DNA from: Nereocystis luetkeana
Lineage: Eukaryota > Sar > Phaeophyceae > Laminariales > Laminariaceae
Assembly (NCBI GenBank): GCA_031213475.1
Contig: JARUPZ010000018.1
Span: forward strand, 2,976,733-3,040,732
DNA: 64,000 nucleotides
Direction: 5' to 3'
Of this stretch, positions 1-17,037 are shown piece after piece. How positions within the stretch are numbered: position 1 is the first letter of the stretch; every line of letters starts with the position of its first letter. Below the pieces are notes generated by a model. That model did not search any database. It was not told where the DNA came from and worked only from the letters and a program-made list of their open reading frames with translations. Position numbers and translations under genes: made by a program.

Positions 1-1869
1 TATCAATAACAACAACTACTGCTGTACAGTAATAGCTGCTCGCGGCAAGCCTCTGGATCCCCCTTTGGGACTTAAGAGGAGAAAATCGACGATAACAAGG
101 GGCGATTACAGCAACGGCGGTCACTGCGCGTTTCGGGGATGATACAAGTTGGTGTCCAACTTACATACATAAAGTAAAATGCAAGGAGTCGTAAGGTACG
201 GGCAGGCGCAACATAACTCTATATCCGTATAGACTGCTCATGGGCGCTCACACCGCTCGCAGATGGTTGATTCCACTAAATAGTGTCAAGTTTAAAGGCA
301 GTATGGACTTAGGGACGGGCCACTGCTGCTATGCACGTGGTGCTTCTGGCTCTGCTCTGATCACTCACACAAGGTGCTTCGGGGTTATCGTTCTTGTACA
401 TTAGTTGCTTGCTCGCTCGCCGGATGTCTTCTGAAGGAAGGGGCGCGAGGTATTCATCCGCCAGGCAGGCGATAACGCCTGAACAACTCTTTGCCACATG
501 CGAGCACTCCGCTACGAGAACAATACGCATGTGCCAGGGCCAGGGGATATCCCAGGCTCTCGTACGAATATTCACCCACACTCAGTCGCACCACAATTAT
601 TGTGAACTTTTGTATGTGCGTCTCTCCCGCCCTATCATTTGACCATCACATGTGGATGTTTGGTTGGTGTTTTCTGTGTTCTGTGACCCCACGGGCAGAT
701 GAATTTATTGATATTTGTACGTATAAAGTAGACAAGTCAGTAGCCAGTATAATACGTATATACCTGGTACCTGGTATATTATAGTGTTTCTTCATTCGTG
801 GTGCCGCTTTTTGAGCGGGCAGGGCTGGATGCACTTTTTACTCTGTGGTTGGTGTGCATCAATTCGAGACTCATCACCATTTTGACGGGGCGGGTGTTAT
901 AAGGCTCTCAGGTTGGGTACTGCCGTTCGTATTTTTTTTACCAGCACGTAGCCCAACGGACTACTACTACCGTAAGATCTCGACAAATAAATGACGTCGT
1001 CGGCAGGGCATGTGGGCCATTTGTCTTGAGTGCAAATCTCACGCGTCCACCATGAAAACGCTTTATTTTCTAAAAAAGTAAGATAATAGTAAGGGAATTC
1101 CCTCGTGTGAAGATTCTGATAGAAAAAAAGCTACCAGGGTATCTGGTACTGGTATTAAATAAGCGCAGTGTACCCGTTCGTCACTACGAACTGTTGAACA
1201 ATTTTGTACCTGGCGCGAGGTCCCCTCCCTCGTATAGTACTCGTAAGCAGCAAAGTGCTCGTGCTGTATTAATAGTAGTGGTGGATACTTTCCTTCTCTC
1301 ATCTCTCATCTCTCCTCTCCCCTCCCCCCTCTCCTCTCTTCCCTCTCTGCTCTGCCGTGAACCACAGCCAGGTACTAACAAACGTAACTTGAAAAACTTC
1401 TGCCGAGCTCGCGCCCGATCCCGTTAGGCTTTTAGAATAGTAAAGATTCGGGTTCTTTACTTCTACCCGAGCTCGAGCCCAGTGTGTCCACAAACATTTT
1501 CCAGGAAATATATTTCAAAGTACATTCATTTTTTCCTTTTTCAATAAGCCTGCCATGGTTGAGGAGAGCCCTTTTCGCATTTTGTTGCCAAACTTGAAGC
1601 TCGTTTTCCACACGCAGCGCACATCCACACCAGCCCACATTCCCACTCTGCACACACTGCTGCCCGACACCGCACACGACGTAACATCGCCGCGGGTTGC
1701 ACACCAGACAGGAACAGCACAGGAAGCACAACATTGCATCATCGCCAGTGCATCAGGACGGCAATAATCGCGATTCTCACAGTACACAGCGGAGAGAACA
1801 CGCAGTTTTGACTTTACACCAAGCACCACCAGCAGCAGCTGCACCGCAACACTCAACAGCAGAAAGAGG
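1..1869. other. Intergenic DNA upstream of the first WW-like gene
   Basis: I see no supportable gene here. The stretch holds one tRNA-headed repeat copy (893-1082), a TACCTGGTACCTGGTA site near 761-776 and a CT-rich tract near 1300-1350. Short open frames occur on both strands without codon or splice support. A promoter for the gene starting at 1870 should lie here, but I cannot pick out a convincing core element. Confidence 0.5.
893..1082 (+). repeat. tRNA-headed (SINE-like) repeat, copy A
   Basis: The copy starts with a TGTTATAAGGCT-like word, has a pol III A-box match TAGCCCAACGGA at 949-960, and a B-box-like GAGTGCAAATCTC at 1028-1040. It continues with a body (TCCACCATGAAAACGC...) shared with the copies near 16.1 and 34.8 kb. 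The B-box is more decayed than in the 16.1-kb copy. The pattern suggests a tRNA-derived short retroposon; its partner LINE is not visible in this window. Confidence 0.6.
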
Positions 1870-7808
<5,939 letters not shown>

Positions 7809-7861
7809 TAGGAATCCTCCAGTTGACGGGGGGTGGGGGGGCGGGGGCGCGGGGGTGGGGT

Positions 7862-7980
7862 GTACTCGTTGTCATGCATGGCCACATTCGTATGGCCGTA
7901 GACCCTCGCATCCGCATCCCTACAATTCCGGGGGGGTGGAGGGCGTCAGGTTTTCACCGATGTGGCAGGCACTGCTTCCC
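7862..7980 (-). repeat. Fragment of the 36-37 kb dispersed repeat
   Basis: Read on the minus strand, this segment matches the tail of the repeat near 36.5-37.2 kb. The shared parts are the GGTGAAAACC word, the GATGCGAGGGTCTA...GGCCATACGA part and TGGCCATGCATGA. It lies just after the stop codon of WW-like gene 1. Confidence 0.6.
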
Positions 7981-8301
7981 CCAAGCGGAGGGGGGCGGGG
8001 GGCGGGAGGGGGCTTATAATAATTGTTGATACGTATCATATACTGGGTATTTATATCCGTACCAGGGTATGCCCATATTGATAAGGGATATACCCGTACC
8101 AGTACTGGGGCCTTCTTTCGGTATTTTCGAGAGAAAACAAAGGAAACATTAAAAACAAAAGGAGAGGAAACACAAAACAAGATAAAATGTGTCGCTTTTT
8201 TGTATTATTTTTTGGTCACTTCTTTTCTTTTTTTTCTCCGCTGCGCTATTAATCTATTTTTCGCGCCATTCGTTTGATCTGAAATAAATAATACTACTGC
8301 T

Positions 8302-8363
8302 GTACGTCGGATACTTGAGGTTGAAGTCTGCACGTCGGATACTTGAGGTTAAAGTCTCGCTTG
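8302..8363 (+). repeat. Tandem duplication, about 31 bp x2
   Basis: The unit ACGTCGGATACTTGAGGTT(G/A)AAGTCT occurs twice in a row with few differences. Confidence 0.8.
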
Positions 8364-10292
8364 GGCCTGCTTGTCCTGTGTTTTTTGTTGTTGTTGTAGA
8401 CGGGGCGTGTGGCAGATGCAACTACGATAGTACCAAGACCGTTGTCTGTGTGGATGGATACAGTTCATGAGTCAACGGCAGCGCGATGTACAAAAAGCAA
8501 GGGCGTCGGTAAATATGGTGCCTGGTATAATATGTTGTTGCCGACTTGCTGTGCGCCGCGCATTTTTTTTTTCTGCTTGTTTACACTTTTAGCGGGGCAA
8601 CTTTTCTCTTTCTTCTTTATACCCTGGTAGTCGGTTTTTCGTATGTGTAGGATGGCGCGCGCCGGCCGGAAAGAATGGTGACCCGTGGATTATTTCTTAT
8701 TCCTATTTTTCTCTGCTGAGTTCTGTGCTTGCTACCTGGTACGTGCGTGCGTGTTCCTGCGTTGTTCGTGCGTACTGATGTATCGCACTCTGTCTTTTGG
8801 ATGTTGTAGGTGGATGGTATCATGGATTGCATGGACGAATTGAGTGTTGCAATGACTCTCTCCGCGATCCCTGCTATACAGTAGTGCTGGGATGCTTGGC
8901 TGACTGGGTTGGTCGTACGTGTTGCACGGGATATGACGGGTGTGACGATCGGGGGAGTACGTAGAGACACTTGAGCATGTCCATCCAGGGGGTACTTCGG
9001 TGTATATTCCCGGTGGCTGTGGATGGCATGAGCAGTGTGTATCGGTAAATCGCTGGCTGGGGTAACTGCTGTAGGTGCGGGTTCCACTAATTTATCTGGC
9101 TGCCGGGCGACAGGCAGTGCGGGGTGAGGGAGGGGTACAGTAGTACTTCCTTGTGTTTTTACCTGGTTCATGGAATTTAGGTGGTTTTTGCGAATATATA
9201 CGTGCGATAAGAAAGATATTGGGGTACACATTGGTTTGTAGCGGTCTTCTGAATCTGCGCGTTGAACCAGTTCCGAAGGCACCGCCCATCGTTTTATGTA
9301 CGAAACTATAAACCGATCTCTTTTTTTGTTTTTTATTAAACCGGTCTGGGTGAAGGTGTGGGTATAGCCGGCATGAAAGGGAGTGTGATCGTGAATTAGC
9401 TATTGAGATATATAGATGGCGAGGGAATTGTCTTGTGTACCGCACCACGCCCCGCGTAAGGATGGGGCAACCGAACGATAGAAGCACCGCGCACGGCACA
9501 TCTTCTTCAAGCGGTGCATGCATACAGCGTCTCACGGGGGTAACAAGGCAGTAATATGCCCAAGAGAAGGGGCAGGAAGAGCGTCGAATTGGTGCCAACC
9601 ACCAAAGCTGCTCAAGGGCGTAGACACGCTGAATCTGTGTTGCTGGGGGGGGGGTAGTATACCGGTACATGGCGGCTGGGGAAGAAGGGTTGATTGCTTC
9701 CCGCGATTCGCGGTTGAAGCTTGGCGTGTGATCCACCTATTTTTTTCAAAAAATGTTGCAACACAGAAATAACTGCGGTTGAACGCACGAACTGCGTTTG
9801 AACAGACTTTGCGGCGGTTCGTCCGATCAGGGATGGAAACCAACCCGAAGAGTGCCGGGCGGGGATTGGGTTGGGCAGAGAGGGGTCAATGGTCGGGCGG
9901 GGCAACGTTGACGAGGGCTCAAGTTACGCTCTTGTGTGTTGCGTGTCAGAAATGCAGAGTGAACACACTTCATAAACTTGTGTGCGTGTACGTGTGTGTT
10001 GTGTTACTGAATCAAGGGGTTTCCACGTAACAAGGCAGCCAACAGGAACCATAGTGCTGGCTATCGACCTCTCGTTCCTCTCTCCCCTGGTTATGAGGCC
10101 TGAGATCGGGCTTGCCTTGTATCTTAAGTGCTGGGGACGAGAGTTTCTCCCCTCCGCTACACCGTTGAACATCGGATACCTCGTAGGTAACATGAGCCAC
10201 TTCAAGCAGCAACTATTATTAACGTGCTCGCTGGGCATCTTCCTATATGTAATCCCTTCGTCAAACACTTGTTGTGCATGACAGGGAAAGGA

Positions 10293-10310
10293 TTAAGCGT
10301 TAACGCTTAA
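10293..10310. repeat. Perfect 18-bp palindrome
   Basis: TTAAGCGTTAACGCTTAA is its own reverse complement. It stands alone in gene-free DNA. Its function is unknown. Confidence 0.8.
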
Positions 10311-12831
10311 CATACCCAATTCACCGTAATCAATTCCCAATCGGGGGCTGACACAGTTGTTGTCGGGTACATAATCGAGAGACAAACGAAGCGCACGCAA
10401 CTTGTCGGCGCTCGTTGTTGTGCCGGGCGTCGAGCACGACAAGCCCGGCGACCTTCAACTGGATGTGACTTTGTTCCACCATCTTATTTGTTGAATTATC
10501 GGGATTCCCCTGAGCCTTTACACTGTACCATGTATCGTATGCATTATACGTACGCGCACCTTCGTCCTATCCCGCCATTTAACATAACCCCTGCCCTTAA
10601 TAAAGCTGCACGCACGTTTTAGGGAGGTAATTACTTGAAACTAGTGTGGGATACAATTTGCGGTAGATATACGGGTACTGTAGCTGTAGTACGGTTGGGG
10701 CTTGGGGAGCCGCCTTTACCGCTCCCATGAGCAACTACAGTGATAACGCGGCTGCACAACGACGATGGCCTTCATGTATCACTCCACCTAAAATGTGTAC
10801 AACCTTGTCAATATCGTCATCAGTATGATGTCAGTGAACTAAGCTATCTGTTCGAGCCCTTTTTCGAATGCCGGTACTACAGCGTAACATCGTGCTCTGA
10901 TGCCGTCATGTTTGTTCCCCTCTTGATACTACTATTCTACCTGGCGCGTACCTCTGCTTTACAGGTAGACTGTTCTGTTTTATTCGTAGTTTTTTTTTTC
11001 TGATTTTGCGTGTGAAGTAAACGTCTGGGGACGATTGTATAAGACCGCCCGAGAGCACGTATGTATATCGGGGTGAAACGTATTGTTTTCGTCAATCATT
11101 CCCCAGTTTTCTGGGGTTTCTTGAAGAAGAAATATGTTCTTGACCGTGTCTGTCAGTGTGATGTCTGTCCGACTACTCCTCAAGCTTGACTCTCGAACAA
11201 TAAATATTTTGCGTCAACCCGATTACGAATGGTTGACCCCCGTACGGCCACGAGTACCAACAGTCGGAACACAGGTGATCGGCCTGCACCTATACCCTGC
11301 TTCTGGGGTGCTTTGTGCGTTGAGCTCCGGGATTTGGCTGGAAGTCCGTCTTCCGAACCACATATTTATGCACTTTCCGTAAATTTCTATATAGCCCGCA
11401 AGAGAATCATCACCTAATGAGTATTGTTAGTGGTCATGAGTCCATCCCACCGTCGCTCGGCCTCTCTTGGGACGCACGCGGCATTTTATTGGCCCCGTCT
11501 GCCTCACCATTTGCACGTCACGCTGCCTCCGCGTCGATCGCGCGCCGGTTCCGCCGTGTCCCCTTTTCTCGCTAACTACAAACACTCTGTCGCATGGTGC
11601 TGCGCAGCTAATAGTTATATGCTAACTCCCTCGTATATGCAACCGTCCAATCAAATCTAAAAAAGGGCACACACTGGGGAACATCGCACCAATACCGATT
11701 TGGCGCTGCATGCCGACCTGAAACTTATTACGGCCTCTATGTCACATGCCGGGCGATCTATATACATGCACCTCATGATGTAGATACCTTCTGCTGCTGC
11801 CGTGTGTACTGTCATGTACCAGGTGAGTGTGTTCCCGAGCAGCGACCAATCTCTAACACGACCCCTCGATGAAGGCGATGCAGTCAAAATATGCCGTCAA
11901 ATTGACCACGCACTATCGAATTCAATCGAATTATGGTTCAAACTCGTTGAGAATGTGTTCGCTATTTGCGCTACATGTCACAATTTCCGAAACGCACGCA
12001 ACGATGAGCACTGCTGCAGTGTGTGCTTCACGCAGGAATCAGTTCGTTTTCTGCTGTGTCCAAAGAATATTTCTGCTGTGTCCAAAGAATGAAGTCGCAA
12101 TCAAGGGAATTAAACTGATTGTGTTCAGCAGCAATATGATGTTTAATGTTCCTATCTATCGATATGTACTCATGCATGTGATACACGAGTTAAGCAACTA
12201 GCGTAGACACCACAGTAATACTATAATAGTTGCGAACACTACTTCGATCAGCGGTTCAACCAAGGAATACAAGGTGTTCGTGATGGTCTAGTGACTCCGT
12301 CCTTTCCGCAACAAGTATAGTAGGACCGAACAGCCCACCGATGCCCCGGCCGCCTGTTTTACGAAGGAACGAAGTGGCACTGCAAGCGGTTCAGTGCTTG
12401 TTGAAGACTACCGTTTTAATATTAAGAGATGTCACCCCTCGTCTATGGTAACCTCCCCTTCGTACTCATCTAGGTAGCAGGTCCCTACCTGTCATACATC
12501 GTGAGGTACTGGAGAGGACGTAGCCAAGTTTTTTTCGTTCAACGATTAAATCGAAATTACTGCTTTGACTTGGGTACAATGTACCCTCACTAGGTATACC
12601 GACTACGGTCATCGCTGCCCGGAATATTGGACGGCTACGCTACCAATCAACGCAATCACAGTTCTTCAGTGATTAGTTAGTTGACTAGGGAAGGAAGGCT
12701 CTTTTCGCTTACACAAAGACTCCACAGCTTTTTTGGTAAAGGATATAATGTCTTTCAGGTTTCCAATGGCTTGACGCTGTTGGTATAGATGCCCGTGGTC
12801 GTCATGGTCCATGTCCCTCTCTGCTCAGGAC

Positions 12832-13074
12832 TTACTTGATGCGCGACTTCATCTTGTTGGAGAGGTAGGTAACTCCCTTCTCCCATACGCTGATTATCAT
12901 TGCGATCATCCGCTCCGCCTCCGCTGTTGAGTATGCAGTCAGTGTCTGCGTCCTGGCCCCGATGCTAACGGTCCCTACATTCAGAAGGAAGAGGAGGCCT
13001 AAGGCTGATATTGGGGTATACACGAAGGCCGTGGATATCGCCAGTGGTTCTCTGACCTCGTGTGTGGAACCCAC
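12832..13074 (-). mobile_element. Ty1/copia-like RNase H scrap (fossil)
   Basis: The minus-strand frame contains a YTPISALGLLFLLNVGTVS-type stretch followed by LTAYSTAEAERMIAM. This resembles the copia RNase H region, usually of the form FLLNGG.ISW..K.Q..TALSTAEAEYIAM. No LTRs or neighbouring copia domains are visible, so this is an old, broken fragment. Confidence 0.45.
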
Positions 13075-13255
13075 AGGTTTAACGGCGGGGTTTGCCCGCG
13101 GTTGTTTTCAATTTATCGTGAGTTTGTGAACCTTCTTCAGCTGACGGTCGGTCTCGTTGATCAGCTAGCTTTGGACCAAAGGCGCGGCTCAAAAGAGCAA
13201 TTCGTGCGACCGCTGACGAAGCACGCGGTGTCGATCCGTCGATCCCGAAAACTCA

Positions 13256-13552
13256 TCTTCCGACGACGCCAGGCGATGGTACTCCGGCAGATTCTCCAAG
13301 CGTTGATGCTCTGGCAATCCCAAGCTATGATGTTCTGGTGATCCCAAGCGATGGTGCTCTGGCATCCCAAGCGGGGGACCCAATTTCATGGCATTCCTAA
13401 GCGATGGTGCTCCGATGATCTCAAATGCTGATGCTCCGGTGGTCCCACGCGATGGCGGTCCAGTGGCCCCATACGTTGATGGTCCGATTATGCTGATGCG
13501 TCGATGATCCCGGATGCCAATGCTCCGATGATCCCAAGCGATGCTGCTCCGG
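13256..13552. repeat. Degenerate minisatellite, units of about 30 bp
   Basis: Imperfect units built on GATG(C/G)TCC(G/A)GATGATCCCAAGC repeat about ten times. On the minus strand the frame reads a repeating PEHHRLGS-like peptide. More diverged units recur near 13,900-14,050. Coding use is unproven. Confidence 0.65.
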
Positions 13553-15182
13553 AACATGGATGATGTCTTGGCGCTTTGTTGGGGACTTCGATCACTCTGT
13601 TTTACTCCCCTAAGACCTGTTTGTCGCCAGGGTTGGAGGTGGCGTGCGTGGGGGCCTTGCACGACAGAATCGGGTCTCTACCGATGTGGTGGAATCCTAA
13701 GCACTGATGGTAAAAGGGACGTTTCCTAATCCGAGGGGGTTTTTGCCCACGGTGCTCCCTTCGTGAGATAGAACAGCTGGGCAGTGGGGAGCTCGTCATG
13801 CGCTACCTCGCAAGTGTCCTCGGTGTTTGGAACAGGTACGGTACTGGCGGCTACGAGGTGCTGTGCATACGGTGCTAGCCCAGCCTCGGTAGGAGTTGCA
13901 ATCCCGGCGATACATGACGTGTAACCCCGGGTGCAACGGCAGGTGTAATCCCTGTCGATGTCGCTCCAGCCCCAACTTGACGATATACTCCAGCCCTTGG
14001 CGATGACGCTTCGGCCCTTGTTGAGGATATTCCAGCCCTTCAGCCGATGGCGCTCCGGATTTTTTCGATGAGTTGCCTTCCTCCAGGAGGTTTTACCGGC
14101 ATTCTCATTTAGCCTGCCCAGGTTTTGCGCACGTTAGCGCTCCGTCTCAGCGACAGCAGCCTCCTCAGACGTTACGTTGCCGCCCTTTGCACATGCACCC
14201 GGCCATGGCCGCAAGCGTCTACTCATCCCGCGCTTGGATGCCTCGCTCTGTTGGGACTTTGCCGTTGGGCCTAGTGATTGTTGCTGTCGTCTCAGAAGTG
14301 ACCCGGGCCGCAAAGAATCACAACGTGCGAGTACAGACTCTTCGTCCTCCGAGCGTTGGTCCAGCGGAAGCCAACCAGCGTTATTGACGTCGAATCGCAA
14401 GTGTGGGTGTTTCCCGCCTCGAGAATGGTGTTCATATACCCCCAGTTTTATTGCTTCCGCAGGGGGGAAGAGGTTGCGCCCGAGTCCAGGAGCGACCCAT
14501 GGCGGAGATGCCAACTGGAATAGGCTGGCCAGCTTTTTCCTCTTCTTTGAAAAATATCGAGTCGCTGTACGTACAGACAGGATGAATGCGAAACGAAGTA
14601 CCAGTTAGGATATATATATTTTCCCAACCTAAACCCGACTCTCCAGATCCCCTGCCCTCGGCGCTGTACACATCACACTTACTCCTAGATACCCCCCCGT
14701 GTTCGACGGGATATGTTTGCGCCCCCACCGGGTGGTCTTCGTCCTCGACGCACCACTTTTCCATCCCCGCACAAGAATCATTGTAAGGCGATGGCGCTCA
14801 TCTCCTTCGACCACTTGACTTCAGGGTCAAGCTCCTCTTTTACACACTGCATTAACATCATGCTGTAACTTTTCACTCCGTATAGTGGTACGAAAACATG
14901 GGGTGATGCTAATATTATTATTATGCTTTTGCCTTCCGACAATATAGCGTAGATGCTGTTCCCATGTAAACCGAGTATCCTTCCGTAAATCAGCAGTATC
15001 TCTCGTACGCTTCTCTGCCAGCCGTTTCCCATATTATTATTGGTGCTGGTGTTGGGTGTTGGTACTGTTGCTGCCAGTGCTTCGTTTTGTTGGTGTCTGG
15101 TGGATGCTATTGGCCGTTGCTTCTGTGTTGACTTTTGCTCGGATTGCTGTGGTACTTTGCCGTTTAACTAACTGCTGTACAA
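13553..15182. other. Gene-poor stretch after the minisatellite
   Basis: Several overlapping frames of 100-143 codons lie at 14.07-14.76 kb on both strands, but none has a recognisable domain or splice context. Decayed minisatellite units run to about 14,050. A 90-bp dispersed repeat sits at 14,908-15,003. Nothing else is supportable. Confidence 0.45.
14908..15003 (-). repeat. GCATAATAATA dispersed repeat, copy 1
   Basis: The minus strand reads ACTGCTGATTTACGGAAGGA...CATCTACGCTATATTGTCGG...GCATAATAATAAT. This closely matches 63,342-63,427 on the plus strand. Partial copies end near 15,741-15,772 and 53,996-54,030. It is a short non-coding repeat of unknown class. Confidence 0.65.
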
Positions 15183-15288
15183 TTACGGCGGACCATAGTA
15201 AACAGGACCTACGGTAGCCACAAAAACCTATATATTTACCTATTTTTACTCATAAAATTTGGACCTATTTACTATGCCCCCCCGTAGA
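15183..15288. mobile_element. TTACGGGGG MITE, copy 3
   Basis: It starts TTACGGCGGACCATAGTA and ends inverted as TACTATGCCCCCCCGTA, with the usual AT-rich centre. The terminal repeats are slightly diverged. Confidence 0.7.
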
Positions 15289-15937
15289 ATACCTGGCATC
15301 ACGTTTTGTTAGCAATCCGACACAATCTCCAACGTAAAAACTTCCCCATCGTTCATGTAAGTAGTGCTATTAATACTGCTGCAAAAAAGTAGCAATATGT
15401 TCACAGAGTGCCCCGCGCACCCCCCTCCTTTTTCTACGGCAAAAAAAAAGATCGATCGTCGATTGCCAAAGACAGGCGCTCTACGATCAGCACCATTTGG
15501 AACGTGAAAATCCCCGCAAAGTCCACAGGACGTAGTATGTGTGTAGATAGATGTAGAGGCCACAACCCAAACCGAGAGACCTTCCGAGCACCTTTCGGGC
15601 CATGAGATAGAACACAAAGCCCCCAGAACGTAGGCATATTTATCCTCCGCACCTTGCGGGATGATTGACGTTTCTAAAGGCGCTCAGAACTACTTCAAGA
15701 ATCTGTATTTTGCCCACCTTCTATTTCAGGATGTATCACACATTGTCGGATGGCAAGCATAATAATAATCATCTACTATTCGTACTTCGTATGCTGTTAG
15801 ATACTACTGGGAGCATCAGATTCTAACCTGCTGATGTTGTTACGATTTGTTTATGCTTTGCAGGAAGGATCTCTACAAATGAATACGCAGATAGATCTAA
15901 AACCTGGGATACACGCGCTATATTTTTTTTTTTTTCA

Positions 15938-16285
15938 GGTCTTAGTCCGTTGGGCTAAAGGTAAAAGGTTAACCAATCGCCTACCCAATCTAAACCTCAT
16001 AACACTCTCCCCCTCTGGAACGGACGGGGTTTTACGGGTCGACGCGCCACCACACGCGGTTCCAATTTCTGGGGATCCAGAAGCGTTTTCAGATTCTTGA
16101 CATGAGGAAACTTACTTTTCTTTAAAAAGCGATTTCATGGTGGACGTGAGATTCGAACTCACGGCCAACTACTCATGTTCTGCCGTCGTCGCCATTTGTG
16201 ATGGTCCTAGTAGTCCGTTGGGCTAAAGGTAAAAGGTTAATCAATCGCCTACCCAATCTAAATAAGCCTCTTAACAATATGCAGA
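15938..16285 (-). repeat. tRNA-headed repeat, copy B, with the head at both ends
   Basis: Read on the minus strand, a head (TTAGATTGGGTAGGCG...TAGCCCAACGGA, A-box at 16214-16225) is followed by a tRNA-like B-box arm (GAGTTCGAATC at 16150-16160) ending GTCCACCA. A body of about 120 bp comes next, then a second copy of the head (A-box at 15946-15957) running into an A-rich tail. The repeated head makes terminal direct repeats of about 65 bp, which an ordinary SINE lacks. Confidence 0.65.
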
Positions 16286-16410
16286 TTATACGGCTCCCAC
16301 CCAGCAACGTGATGAGCGAGCCAGATCATAGGCAGATAGATCAGGAGAAGTCGATCTGCCTGTACCACCTTGTGAAAGATCTACATTATTATTGAGAAGA
16401 TCCTGAAGTA

Positions 16411-16510
16411 TTAACCCTTTAGGTACTACGCGGCGGTCGGTCCCGTCCTGGGGACAAACTACTTAGAATTTAACTGGTTTTGTTCCCAGAACGGGACTGC
16501 AGTCCTCAAT
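16411..16510. mobile_element. GCAGTCCCG inverted-repeat MITE, short copy 1
   Basis: A left end TTAACCCTTTAGG...GTCCCGTCCTGGGGACAAACT and a right end GTTCCCAGAACGGGACTGCAGTCCT form inverted repeats around a short centre. The element lies about 40 bp outside the left LTR of the large retroelement. Confidence 0.6.
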
Positions 16511-16548
16511 AAAAGTTGGAATCGATGATGAGCTGTCCGACGTCCCTA

Positions 16549-17037
16549 TGTGAAGATATGGCCGAGGTAAGGGTAAAGGACGCAGGTGTTTTCTGGCAGC
16601 TGGGAAGCAGTGCTTCGCTTCTTCTTATATAGATCTTCTTTATTGATGACTAGAGCTGAGGAGGTGCTCTGGTAGAGAAGTGAGAGGTAGGGGGGGTGGG
16701 ACTCGACGCTCAGATATACTCGTCCCACCCCACGCTACGAGCTCTCCTAAACTCCTCTTATCTAACGTACTCCTAAATAACTTTCCTAGGGCTACCGATT
16801 GTTCTTCTGCTAATATAAGAACTTCTCACTTTACGATCCTATCTGCGTTAAGGAACATTACTCTTGTCTAACGGCCTATCCACCTTAGAGAACATTCCTA
16901 AAAGACGGTTACTCTCAACTACCGGAATATCCGCCGGGTTAATCCATTCTTTGGATTATTCTCGTATTCCTCAGGCTACGAAACTGCCGACTATATTATC
17001 TATATCTATAGCCCATGAGCACTCGATTCATATCACA
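16549..17037 (-). repeat. Left LTR (3' LTR of the minus-strand element)
   Basis: This 489-bp repeat matches 30224-30712 end to end with no difference seen. A modest purine-rich run (AGGGTGGGC on the minus strand) lies just inside it and may be the polypurine tract. The flank outside is CCTA. Confidence 0.9.

Larger units (their letters stand above)
7809..12831. other. Long gene-poor stretch
   Basis: I found no gene I can support. It holds the 3' flank of WW-like gene 1 (an AATAAA at about 8283 could end its transcript), a fragment of the 36-kb repeat (7862-7980), a 31-bp tandem pair and an 18-bp perfect palindrome. Overlapping minus-strand frames at 8617-9282 and 9092-9736 are over 200 codons but show no family, splice or codon signal. 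A plus frame at 11802-12092 has a CATCHNF...CCSVC cysteine pattern that may be chance. Confidence 0.45.

Noticed and set aside
8617-9736. Two overlapping minus-strand frames of 214 and 221 codons
   Set aside because: No domain, no splice sites, no repeat-family match, and they overlap in different frames; best explained as chance in balanced-GC DNA.
16138-16225. A tRNA gene on the minus strand
   Set aside because: A- and B-box and a CCA-like end are present, but no 5' acceptor strand pairs with GTCCACC and the body continues into a repeat shared by other copies; treated as a tRNA-derived repeat.
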